From JAVVUJ01 sp964582545 (GTDB lineage Bacteria > Bacillota > Clostridia > Peptostreptococcales > Anaerovoracaceae): 61,673 nucleotides of DNA. Below, piece by piece: positions 16,242-24,890 of this stretch. Made by a program: the position numbers and the translations under genes. The notes beneath the pieces are model-generated. The model ran no database searches. It was not told the DNA's origin and was given only the letters and a program-made list of their open reading frames with translations. The DNA is taken from the NCBI GenBank assembly GCA_964582545.1, contig CAZOSB010000013.1:1-61673 (forward strand), given 5' to 3'. The first letter of the stretch is position 1. Each line of letters begins with the position of its first letter.

Positions 16242-19200
16242 TTAAATTTTACTTCTCACATCTACAAGTTCACTCTTTTGTAGCAGCCTGAGGATAACCG
16301 TTGCAGTCTCAGCTCGAGAGATATTGTCCAAGGGACGAATTTTTCCATTAGAGCCGGCAATCAAATGATTATTTATATTCCAAACAATGGCATCCTTTGC
16401 CCATTCACTTTCCGTTCCGTAATCGGAAAACTCCCCGGCTAAATTCCGAGCATTAAGCAGAGAGGGGAAGGGGGTCAGCTTTGCTGCCCGCATAACCATA
16501 ACCATGGCCTCCTGCCGGGTGATGGGACGGAGAGGATCGAATTTTTTGTCACCCATGCCGTTCACAATACCGTATTTTGCCGCCGCCGTTACAGCCCCTG
16601 AATACCAAGCGCTCTCATGTACATCTATAAAATTAGACTTTTCATTTGTAGGCAAGCCCAAGGCGCGAACAATAATTGCAGCAAATTCTGCTCTTGTAAT
16701 ATCACGATCTCCTGCAAACATGTTTTCACCAACACCGTTGATGATTTTTCTGCTCCCCATCTCGTTTACAGCGTTTTCATACCACTTGCCCCCTGCGTCA
16801 GAAAAACTTAGTTCATTATAAACGAGGGCATAGGTAGAATTGGTGCGCGTATTTATCCTGGCATACCAATTGCCGCTCTTTTGATAAACATAGGTAGGAA
16901 CGTGCTCCCAAATGCCATTTTGACGCTCTATGAGTGCTGTTGTAATGCGGTTAGCTTGGCTCCCTGTCACCGCCATTTCACGGTTTACAAAAGATGTGTA
17001 CTCTTTTATTTCGAAGCGCTTGTTATTGTAGAGGGCATATGCTGTATAATCATAGGCTGCTGTACCGTCTAACTGCCCTGTAACCATTTTGTCAGTTTTT
17101 TGAATGACGACCACAAATGGAATTTTGCTTGTATCAACCCCCGGGAATTGATCTTTTATTTCAGGTACATCCACAGCTTTTGTATTTATATTAAATTGGG
17201 TGTCACCTGATGTAACAGTTAAGATCATATCCTTCTTCGCCATCTGCTCAATATGTCTAACAACAAGCTGTACGATTATGGATGTGTTTGGTTTAACATC
17301 AAACGTAATATTGCTGCCATCAGATCCTTTAGCGATTTCCGAACAAAATTTTTCATAGTCAATCGTAATAGTGGTTGTGTGACCCTCTACTTTCTCCGTG
17401 ACAATGTCAGATTTATTATCGATGATAATGTCTTTTTTATTCTCGGTCTTGGTGCTGTTACCGCCGCTGCCTGTTCCGTTATTGTGGATACCATCATCGT
17501 TTGATTGAAAGGATGCTTCAATCCCGTGATTATCTGTAATATTGCGAAACACAAAGCCGTTATTTGCCAGTGCGCCAACATTGGCAGCACCATCAATTGT
17601 GATATTTTTAAGAGTATAATTGGAATCTGCCACAAAATATACTGGTAGGTCAGAGCCATAACTAACTGTGGCTGTGGTTTGTGTAGATTTGCCGCCTGTA
17701 CCTGCCGTAACAGTGATTGTATACCCTGTGTTTGGTGTTAATTGTCCTTCGATAAATACGGGGTCTTTGCTGGCTGCACCATTGTTCGTGCGGTTACCAT
17801 CGGCAACGTCAACGTCATTCCCGAAGTTTCCTCCTACGTTTAGAGGCACATCCTGATAGACCTCTGAGCCGATTGTAATCTTACCGTTTGCTTCTGGGGC
17901 ATAGGGTAAGTCCTCAAACTTAAAGCGTCCGTCGGAATCGGTGGTGGTTGAGTAATTGTTTCCCGCATAATCCAGTGTAACCGACTCCCCATCTTTAGGG
18001 CTTCCTGTTGCATCTAGTACAATACCGCCATAATCGATTGTAGGGCCTTTAGCTGGGGGTAAAGTATCACCATCCGGATTTGCTATGGGTGTCCAAACAG
18101 GAAACTGAGAATAGGGCAACGGGCTTACATTGTCGGTAAACATAGAAACCGTAGAGCCTACACGTGTTGCATTGCAGGTTACAAGGGTGCCAACACCTCC
18201 CCTTGAAGAAAGTGCACCGTCCATAGCAGTGAACATAAAGCCCACTGTAGGATCATCATATGCCCAAATCATTCCTGTACCCAGCACTGCTTTTACCTGA
18301 TTGGAGGAATCATATAAAACCTCTTTTACAAGGGCCGCATTTTCAATGTCTGCTTTTGTTGCCCCAGAATAATATTTGATAGAATTGTAGTAACTCTCGG
18401 CAAGACCTGCAGATGAAACGCTTTCCATACATTCAAATTTAATATAGTCTCCATTTTCAAAAATTATCTTATTTAAATTTTTATTATAGGGTGCTTTTAG
18501 CCCGCTAAAATACATCAAACGGTTTGACGCTGGAAAAGCTGGACTGCGTTGTACATCAAAAAGCTGCGCCCAGCTGAACTTTACGTTACCTAATGTCATG
18601 GAAGTTATGGGCTCAAAGATAACTTCTATGGTTTGTGCTGAAGAAACATTTCTAAAAACATGATAACCATTTGATAGTGCAGATTGATTTTCTACTCCGT
18701 TAATTTTGACAGATGAAATCATACTTCCTTTATCCGCAACAAATTCAACACGCAAATCATTTCCAGAACTGACTGTTTGATTAACAGCCGGAGTTACGGT
18801 TCCGGCTCCCAAGCCACTTTTGGTAATCGTAATGGTATGGTTATCTATGTTGCCTGATGTGTCATTTGAAGGGTAATTATATACAAATACCACTTCTCCA
18901 ACTTTTGGCAGAGGTTGGTCTTCATATGTAACAGTAGCATATCCGGATACTCCCACTGTTGCAGTAAAGGTATCTATTCCTGGGACCTTAGGTATGTTAT
19001 TCAATATAAACCTGCCATCTATATCGGTCTCTTTCAAAAGAATATGTCCGTTATATTCAAAATAAACAGATGCATTTGCAATTGGACTGTTTGCACTATC
19101 GATGGCTCTGCCCAAAAAGTCAAAGGTTGCTGTTGCAGGTGCTGAATTATCCCCTTTCTCCGGTGCCACAATTTTCTCATCGATATCATCACTGGTATAC

Positions 19201-20711
19201 GGCAAAGATTGTTCCGGAATATAGGTAATGGTGTCGTCTGGATTTAAGGCAGTCATGGAGATAAAAGTACCTACGTCATTGGGTAGTGAGGTATACAAGA
19301 AACCCTTATCTTCCAATGCCCACACGATTCCATAATCGGAGAGTATTCTGTTTACAGTCCCGTCTGCATTATATAGAATTTGATTGACGAGCGCTGCAGA
19401 TTTTATTTGATTGGCGATAGTTCTGTCGTCCAGATACCATTCTAAGGATTTCACAATTTCATCGGCATAGGATAGGTCGCCTACCGTTAAAGGAGTTGAT
19501 GTTGACCCAGAGTTTATTACCGGTTCAAAGCAGACATATTTGTCTGCAGTAAAATCTAACTTTTTATAATTTTGGTCAAAAGGAGAGGACAAGCCGCGAA
19601 TTGTAAAAGGTTTGTTTGCAGTGGGATAATCGGGGGTTCTCTGCACATCCCAAAGTTGGTTTTGATAGAACTTTGCTCCAAAGATACCGGTTTTCACCAG
19701 CACGCTAAGGATGCCGCTTCCTTCCATAACTCCACCATTTAGAATTAGACCACTGCCGGAAATCACACCATCATTGATCAAGGTCCCTTTGTTTGTCAAT
19801 GTACCATTGTTAGTCAATGTACCATTGTTAGTCAGTGAGTTGCCGCTTGAAACGGCTAAGCTTGCACCGTTGGGAATGGTTAAGCTTTGGACTGATTTTA
19901 TGGTTAAGTCTGCCGGTAAAGTAACATCACCATAAACTGTTCCGCTGCCATCTACAAAAACAATGCCTTTAGTGATAGAGGGAGAAATCCCATTAGAAAG
20001 GGTATCGCAGGTGATAATAGTATCTCCGTCTACCGTTGCACTTCCACCGCTATCAAATTTAAATAAAGTTCCGTTTTCAGCAGAAACTGTGCCGCCGGAA
20101 ATTGTAACGGTGCAGGGGTTTTGGCATTCAAAAGCCTTTCCACCCGTTACAGAAACCGTGCCTGAGGTAAGGGTGACCCTACTGCCTTCTGCGTAGCTGA
20201 AAATTGCAGCTGCATTTTTTGCGGAAACCGTACCTCCGCAAATCTCAACATTTCCACCGCCGTTATTGTCAATTGCCGTGCACAAATCATTGGTTGCGAA
20301 AACGGTGCCTCCGGAAATTTTAATGGTGCCGGTGCTTCTATTTATAATAATACTTGTGGAATTATTATTGGTAATGGTGCCCCCGCCCGTGGTACTGCTG
20401 TCTGTAATCTCAAGATTAGCATCATTGCTGATTTGAATTGTTTGCCTAGACATAGTATTTATATGAGTTATGCTTTGATTATTAAGATCAAGTATGATGT
20501 CATTAGTGATTTGCAAGTAGACTCCGTCAAGAATGATATCCGATGTGAGGCGAATTCTGTCACCACTTGATGCTGTTGAAATTGCAGCAGTAAGAGCGCT
20601 GGGACTATCTACATCTGTTACTGTCTCCGCTCTCACAGGAATTGTCATTGCCGGCAGCAGTGAGATCACCATTGCAAATGTAAGCACCATACTTAAGATT
20701 CTTTTTTTCAT
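16242..20711 (-). CDS. Large S-layer-homology (SLH) surface protein
   Basis: The 1489-residue protein has a Sec signal peptide (about 1-28, ending PVRA). A beta-helix-like region of GGTVSAENG-type repeats spans about 110-340, including the NNGTLTNNGTLTNKG run. Two long homologous modules lie at about 349-702 and 711-1068. Each has a Q-L-x-D-V-Q-R-x-P start, a carboxypeptidase-regulatory-like beta sandwich and an InlB/bacterial-repeat-like domain. An Asn/Ser/Gly-rich linker follows near 1070-1095. Three SLH domains lie at about 1303-1345, 1362-1408 and 1428-1480 and should anchor it to secondary cell-wall polymers. A GGAGGAA site precedes the ATG. It probably contributes to the surface coat or to adhesion. 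Confidence 0.9.
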   Translation of the reverse strand: MKKRILSMVLTFAMVISLLPAMTIPVRAETVTDVDSPSALTAAISTASSGDRIRLTSDIILDGVYLQITNDIILDLNNQSITHINTMSRQTIQISNDANLEITDSSTTGGGTITNNNSTSIIINRSTGTIKISGGTVFATNDLCTAIDNNGGGNVEICGGTVSAKNAAAIFSYAEGSRVTLTSGTVSVTGGKAFECQNPCTVTISGGTVSAENGTLFKFDSGGSATVDGDTIITCDTLSNGISPSITKGIVFVDGSGTVYGDVTLPADLTIKSVQSLTIPNGASLAVSSGNSLTNNGTLTNNGTLTNKGTLINDGVISGSGLILNGGVMEGSGILSVLVKTGIFGAKFYQNQLWDVQRTPDYPTANKPFTIRGLSSPFDQNYKKLDFTADKYVCFEPVINSGSTSTPLTVGDLSYADEIVKSLEWYLDDRTIANQIKSAALVNQILYNADGTVNRILSDYGIVWALEDKGFLYTSLPNDVGTFISMTALNPDDTITYIPEQSLPYTSDDIDEKIVAPEKGDNSAPATATFDFLGRAIDSANSPIANASVYFEYNGHILLKETDIDGRFILNNIPKVPGIDTFTATVGVSGYATVTYEDQPLPKVGEVVFVYNYPSNDTSGNIDNHTITITKSGLGAGTVTPAVNQTVSSGNDLRVEFVADKGSMISSVKINGVENQSALSNGYHVFRNVSSAQTIEVIFEPITSMTLGNVKFSWAQLFDVQRSPAFPASNRLMYFSGLKAPYNKNLNKIIFENGDYIKFECMESVSSAGLAESYYNSIKYYSGATKADIENAALVKEVLYDSSNQVKAVLGTGMIWAYDDPTVGFMFTAMDGALSSRGGVGTLVTCNATRVGSTVSMFTDNVSPLPYSQFPVWTPIANPDGDTLPPAKGPTIDYGGIVLDATGSPKDGESVTLDYAGNNYSTTTDSDGRFKFEDLPYAPEANGKITIGSEVYQDVPLNVGGNFGNDVDVADGNRTNNGAASKDPVFIEGQLTPNTGYTITVTAGTGGKSTQTTATVSYGSDLPVYFVADSNYTLKNITIDGAANVGALANNGFVFRNITDNHGIEASFQSNDDGIHNNGTGSGGNSTKTENKKDIIIDNKSDIVTEKVEGHTTTITIDYEKFCSEIAKGSDGSNITFDVKPNTSIIVQLVVRHIEQMAKKDMILTVTSGDTQFNINTKAVDVPEIKDQFPGVDTSKIPFVVVIQKTDKMVTGQLDGTAAYDYTAYALYNNKRFEIKEYTSFVNREMAVTGSQANRITTALIERQNGIWEHVPTYVYQKSGNWYARINTRTNSTYALVYNELSFSDAGGKWYENAVNEMGSRKIINGVGENMFAGDRDITRAEFAAIIVRALGLPTNEKSNFIDVHESAWYSGAVTAAAKYGIVNGMGDKKFDPLRPITRQEAMVMVMRAAKLTPFPSLLNARNLAGEFSDYGTESEWAKDAIVWNINNHLIAGSNGKIRPLDNISRAETATVILRLLQKSELVDVRSKI

Positions 20712-20765
20712 AAGTGTTCCTCCTAATTTTATGTAATTTTAAAACGTGCTTTGAGAATTAACAGT

Positions 20766-20794
20766 ATTATACGTTATTATTTGAATCTAATCAA
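20766..20794 (-). promoter_or_regulatory. Promoter of the SLH surface protein gene
   Basis: On the minus strand TTGATT (20794-20789) and TATAAT (20771-20766) are separated by 17 bases, about 55 bases upstream of the ATG at 20711. The 274-base divergent region to the next gene also holds TTGACG at 20882-20887 with an A/T-rich -10 for the plus-strand peptidase. Confidence 0.6.
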
Positions 20795-20985
20795 TGGACA
20801 GATGGTATTTATAAGATATTTTTTTTATGAAATTTTATTAATTGAGCAACACTTATAAGAATAAAAAATAATTATGATAGTTTGACGTTAAATAGAATAC
20901 TATGATAAAATTAAATAAAATAATCAATCAAAATAAATACATATTAACTTGTTTTGCTGAATAAATAAATAATGAAAGGTGAGTT

Positions 20986-22275
20986 ATGAGTACATATATA
21001 ATAAAAAACCCAGGTCTATCGAGATTCGGACTATACTTCCTTATCATTTTGGTAGTTTTAATCACTGGGGGAATCACTTATTTCTTTATGGATACTACCG
21101 ACAAAGAGGTACCATCTGTTACATTGACGGCAAATGGGGAAGTCATTCCTGTAGAGAGTTATAGTTGGCGAGTTCCTGTATTAGGGGGATTGTTTTATCG
21201 GGAGTTTAAAGAGGTAGGAAGCGGCGGACCGTATAATGTGGGAGAGGTTCACCAATCTCATGTGGATGTTTCCACGCCGGAGCGATTTGATGTCAGTATT
21301 CTGGTCACAGATCAGGAGGGCACTGCAGTATTTGAAGGGAACAAAAGCCAATATGACCTGTTTCGTCTATCTGAAAACGGTACCTATGAATATAAAGTTA
21401 AAGCAATTATTCCAAAGAGAAGCAAAGAAAATTATGGAGAGTTTCAATTTTCCTTTATTACAAATTTGGTCTTAGATCCCAAAGTGTTCACATCGGAAAC
21501 AAAAGTTGTTCAGGGGGATGTTTTGTCTATTCAGGTGACCGATGTTCCAAAGGATATTGTTCCTGTGGCAACGTCAGATTTGGGGCTTTCCGTGTTTACT
21601 CAAAGTGATGGAGTTTTTAAGGCATCCGTACCTGTGGGATATCTAAAAAGTACTGGGAAATATCAAGTGACCGTCACAATAGGGGATGTGGTCAAAACCA
21701 TTGATGTGGAAGTAATTGCAGGTAACTTTGAAAAACAATATTTAACCATCAATACCTCAAACCCTGTGATATCAGAAGCCAGCAGCCCTAAGGCTTATGA
21801 ACAGTATCGAGAGACCATATATCCTTTATTTGAAACTGCAGATAGCGATACCTACTGGAATGGAAGCTTTACACAGCCTGTGCAAGGACGTATTTCCACC
21901 GAATTTGGACTGTTGCGTTATACCAATGGAAGTAAGACCCCTTCTGGACATAGCGGTATCGACATTGCCGCAGCAAAAGGCACTCCCGTCATAGCACCTG
22001 CTTCAGGTCGCGTCGTGTATGCGGATTATCTTTTAAATACGGGAAATACATTGGTGATAGAGCATGGCGGCGGATTAAAAAGCTATTTCTATCACATGAA
22101 TAGTCTGTCCGTCAAGCAGGGAGATATGGTAAAGCAAGGTCAAAATGTGGGGGAAGTAGGAAACACCGGATACTCCACCGGGGCCCATCTGCATTACGAA
22201 GTGCGCATTGGCAACCAAGCTTTGAACCCATGGAACCTTTTTAATGGAACGGGGGGATTTTTTTCTCTGATATAA
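20986..22275 (+). CDS. M23 family metallopeptidase (LytM/peptidoglycan hydrolase type)
   Basis: The 429-residue protein has an N-terminal membrane anchor (LYFLIILVVLITGGITYFF), a long strand-rich extracellular stalk (about 40-270), and a C-terminal M23 domain. The zinc-site motifs are HSGIDIAAAKGTPV (HxxxD) and HLHYEVRIG (HxH). M23 enzymes cut peptide crosslinks in peptidoglycan, or act as inactive regulators when the zinc ligands are lost; the ligands are present here. It starts at ATG 20986 with AAAGGTGAG upstream. Its last 35 bases overlap the 3' end of the convergent GNAT/GIY-YIG gene, so the coding ends share DNA. Confidence 0.9.
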   Translation: MSTYIIKNPGLSRFGLYFLIILVVLITGGITYFFMDTTDKEVPSVTLTANGEVIPVESYSWRVPVLGGLFYREFKEVGSGGPYNVGEVHQSHVDVSTPERFDVSILVTDQEGTAVFEGNKSQYDLFRLSENGTYEYKVKAIIPKRSKENYGEFQFSFITNLVLDPKVFTSETKVVQGDVLSIQVTDVPKDIVPVATSDLGLSVFTQSDGVFKASVPVGYLKSTGKYQVTVTIGDVVKTIDVEVIAGNFEKQYLTINTSNPVISEASSPKAYEQYRETIYPLFETADSDTYWNGSFTQPVQGRISTEFGLLRYTNGSKTPSGHSGIDIAAAKGTPVIAPASGRVVYADYLLNTGNTLVIEHGGGLKSYFYHMNSLSVKQGDMVKQGQNVGEVGNTGYSTGAHLHYEVRIGNQALNPWNLFNGTGGFFSLI

Positions 22276-23068
22276 ATTTTTCTTTTTCTACTTTTGGCAT
22301 TTTTTTCAATTGATATTCTCTTTTCATGGCATCTATGACATTTTGAAATGTTTCGTAATATGCTAAAGTGACGGGGAGTCTACTTTTGGTGTACTTGGCG
22401 CCTTTCCCGGAATTGTGAGCGTTTAGTCTTGCATGCAAATCGGTGGTCCAGCCTCCGTAAATACTGCCATCGGCACACCGCAACAGATAAGCATAGCTTG
22501 TTTGGTGCTCTTTCCTTATTTTCTTGTACTCTTTTTTGCTCATGGAATAGCAGCTTACATCTCGAATAGATCCGTCGTATATTTTGTTGGCGCCCCTCAG
22601 GGTTCCCTCGTAGATAAAACCGCACTTTTCGATGACTCGACCGGAGCGGGCATTCTCTGGATTTCTGTAGATAGAGATCCTATCCAATTTGACTTTTTTG
22701 AAAGCATACTCTAGGACGACCAAGGTCACCTCCGTCATGATGCCCATACCCCAGTATTCCTCTGCCAGAGAATAACCGAGTTCCATGCAAGGGATTCCGG
22801 GTCTTTTGGTATCCTCCTCAAAGCCAATGGAACCGATCACCTTTCCTGTATCTTTCCAAACGATAGCAAAACAGTGATATTTTTTTAAAAATAAATCTTC
22901 TATTATGGATTTTGATTCTTCAATATTTTTGTGAGGACTCCATCCAGCATGAGGTCCCACATTTGGATTTTTAGCATATTCATACAATTCTGCGGCATCC
23001 TCAGTGGTAAACCCTCGCAGAATGGTTCTTTCAGTTTCTAACTTCTTTACTTTCATAACACAACCCAT
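22241..23068 (-). CDS. Fusion of GNAT acetyltransferase and GIY-YIG nuclease-like domain
   Basis: Residues about 1-185 form a RimJ/RimL-type GNAT N-acetyltransferase (TERTILRGFTTEDA, the acetyl-CoA loop region SLAEEYWGMGIMTEV, and NPENARSGRVIEKCGF). Residues about 193-275 form a UPF0213-type GIY-YIG domain (YAYLLRCADGSIYGGWTTDL, then NAHNSGKGAKYTKSRLPV). Each is normally a separate small protein. GIY-YIG domains of this type are putative nucleases and the acetyltransferase substrate is unknown. MKVKKLETERT, four codons in, may be the real start. The coding end overlaps the M23 gene by 35 bases. Confidence 0.85.
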   Translation of the reverse strand: MGCVMKVKKLETERTILRGFTTEDAAELYEYAKNPNVGPHAGWSPHKNIEESKSIIEDLFLKKYHCFAIVWKDTGKVIGSIGFEEDTKRPGIPCMELGYSLAEEYWGMGIMTEVTLVVLEYAFKKVKLDRISIYRNPENARSGRVIEKCGFIYEGTLRGANKIYDGSIRDVSCYSMSKKEYKKIRKEHQTSYAYLLRCADGSIYGGWTTDLHARLNAHNSGKGAKYTKSRLPVTLAYYETFQNVIDAMKREYQLKKMPKVEKEKFISEKKIPPFH

Positions 23069-23171
23069 ATCCTTTCTAAAATATAGGATAGATTTTCAGC
23101 TGATTTTACAATAATCTGAAATGATGGTTTTGTCAATAAAGGAGTTTTAATTTGATTGGTATATTTGAATT

Positions 23172-23555
23172 TTAAGTTGATTGTTGTGTAGCGATTAAAA
23201 CGCAGGATTGAACCAAGTTTAATCCTAAAGTTTTTGCAAGTTCTAAAGTTTCATCTGTATAAGTGCCCGGTTGGAACCATACGTTTTTAACCCCTAATTT
23301 TGCAGCCTCTTCTAAGACAGCTTTTCCACGCTCCGGTGACACTACCATATCTATAACGTCTGGAACCTTTGGCAATGCGGTCAGATTTTTGTAACATGGA
23401 TCCCCATCTAATACTTCTAATCCGGGATTGATAGCGTACACTTCGTAATCTTTCTCCTTTAGGCGTCGATAGATTTTATTTCCAAACTTCTGTGGATTAT
23501 CACTTGCACCTACCACGGCCCAGACCTTATGAGATAAAAAATTTTTTTCTTGCAT
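23172..23555 (-). CDS. CoA-binding domain protein
   Basis: The 127-residue protein is a single CoA-binding Rossmann domain like the N-terminal part of acyl-CoA synthetases (ADP-forming). It has VWAVVGASDNPQKFGNKIYR, YAINPGLEVLDGDPCYKNL and GVKNVWFQPGTYTDETLEL. Such stand-alone YccU-like proteins bind CoA or a nucleotide; their physiological role is unclear. I chose ATG 23555 because AAAGGAGAAG lies just upstream on the minus strand; the frame is open for 23 more codons without a site. It is divergent from the MerR gene at 23706. Confidence 0.85.
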   Translation of the reverse strand: MQEKNFLSHKVWAVVGASDNPQKFGNKIYRRLKEKDYEVYAINPGLEVLDGDPCYKNLTALPKVPDVIDMVVSPERGKAVLEEAAKLGVKNVWFQPGTYTDETLELAKTLGLNLVQSCVLIATQQST

Positions 23556-23705
23556 TGACTTCTCCTTTGTGATATTAAAAAAAGATATAAACTTAAAGTA
23601 TCCTATTGCTCTTTTTGGATACAATCTATTTTACCCATTTTTTATTGTGTAAAACTATTTCATCGTAAAAACAATGGACAAAATTCCTATAGGGGAGGCA
23701 GGCGC

Positions 23706-24536
23706 ATGGAAGAAAAAGAATATTACTCTATCGGAGAAGTAAGTAAAATTTGCAATATATCAAAAAAAACCTTACGATTTTATGATCAGATTGGACTGAT
23801 TTCCCCAGATAAGGTTTGTGATGATAACAACTATCGGTTCTATAACAGAAAAACCTTGTTATCCGTGCCAATTATTAAATACTACAAGCAGATGGGATTT
23901 CGATTGGAGGAAATGCGAGAGTTTCTGGAGGGCAATTCTTATAGCGTTTTTGAAAGGCGTTTTAGAAACAAGATTGAGGAGTTGAAGGAGCAGGAGAGTG
24001 AAATTTATAAGAGGGTTACCTCTGTAAAGGATTGGTACTCATTGATTATCGAAGCGGAATCCGTCATAGAAAACAATGCTACAGATGTGGCTGTCAAATA
24101 TATCGATAAGGCAGATTTCTGCTATATGGAGCAGAGCTTTGAATATAATTACATGGAATCTATTATTAATATTGATTTTACAAATTATATTGAGGATATA
24201 GAAAATGCTATTACCGGTCCGGTCATGATTTTATTCCCATCCTTTGAGGATCGGATGAAGGGAAAAAGTGATAAGATACAGATTATGCAGAAGACGATTT
24301 TAGACTGCCATGAGGATAAGCAAATGAGCTATGGTGGTTATATGGTGGCTTCCTGTTATCATATCGGCGGGTATGATACCATCGATGAGACTTATAAAAA
24401 GATATACAATTGGGTTCATTCTAGGGGATATGACTGCGATAAGGCTTCTTGTGAAAGATATGTTACAGATTATTGGACTACTAAAAATTCGGATCAATTT
24501 GTGACAGAGGTCATGATTAAAGTAACCAGAAATTAA
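23706..24536 (+). CDS. MerR-family regulator, BmrR-like, of the choline microcompartment locus
   Basis: The 276-residue protein has a MerR winged-helix DNA-binding domain at the N-terminus (YYSIGEVSKICNISKKTLRF through NNYRFYNRKTLLSVP). A dimerising coiled coil follows (about 75-125), then a GyrI/BmrR-like effector domain (about 130-276). BmrR-type effector pockets bind organic cations, and choline is such a cation, so choline or trimethylamine is a reasonable inferred ligand. It sits just upstream of the locus promoter at 24803-24834, which has the over-long spacer used by MerR activators. It starts at ATG 23706 with GGGGAGG upstream. Confidence 0.8.
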   Translation: MEEKEYYSIGEVSKICNISKKTLRFYDQIGLISPDKVCDDNNYRFYNRKTLLSVPIIKYYKQMGFRLEEMREFLEGNSYSVFERRFRNKIEELKEQESEIYKRVTSVKDWYSLIIEAESVIENNATDVAVKYIDKADFCYMEQSFEYNYMESIINIDFTNYIEDIENAITGPVMILFPSFEDRMKGKSDKIQIMQKTILDCHEDKQMSYGGYMVASCYHIGGYDTIDETYKKIYNWVHSRGYDCDKASCERYVTDYWTTKNSDQFVTEVMIKVTRN

Positions 24537-24549
24537 TTTCCTACTTGCA

Positions 24550-24580
24550 TCAAAACATTCCCCATAGGGGAATGTTTTGA
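24550..24580. promoter_or_regulatory. Perfect palindrome after the MerR gene, operator-like or terminator
   Basis: Fourteen-base arms TCAAAACATTCCCC (24550-24563) and GGGGAATGTTTTGA (24567-24580) flank ATA. Lacking a clear T run, it is a weak intrinsic terminator. Its core, TTCCCC-ATA-GGGGAA, closely resembles the dyad inside the downstream promoter, so it may be a second regulator site. Confidence 0.55.
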
Positions 24581-24802
24581 TATAAACTAAATTTTCAGAA
24601 AATTACGTTTTTTTGTGGCTTCTAAAAAAAAATAATATTATAAATTTTTAGTTTATCAACTGCTAATCTAAATTAAAAAATTTATCCAGTCAATTTTTCT
24701 TTTCAAAATCCTATTAAATCCTAAGAAATTGAGTAGTAAATTAACAAAATCGACTTTATAAAAAAATTTTTTATTGATTTTAAATATTTTGTGAAATTTA
24801 TC

Positions 24803-24834
24803 TTGACTTTCCCCCTTAGGGGAAGGGGTATAAT
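24803..24834 (+). promoter_or_regulatory. MerR-type promoter and operator of the choline microcompartment operon
   Basis: TTGACT (24803-24808) and TATAAT (24829-24834) are 20 bases apart, longer than the usual 17. The spacer holds a dyad built on TTCCCCCTTAGGGGAA. MerR activators bind such spacers and untwist them so RNA polymerase can engage. The arrangement resembles the bmr promoter of Bacillus, where a CCCC/GGAGG-type dyad fills a 19-base spacer. It is the only strong promoter seen before the run of genes from 24891 to 42371. Confidence 0.8.
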
Positions 24835-24890
24835 TCTATTATTGATGAAATTATATTAGGATTTTACTATTTAAAAGGAGAAATGAATTT

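Noticed and set aside
24550..24580. Palindrome after merR as a plain intrinsic terminator
   Set aside because: There is no T run on either side; its core matches the operon operator, so I list it as operator-like with terminator as an alternative.
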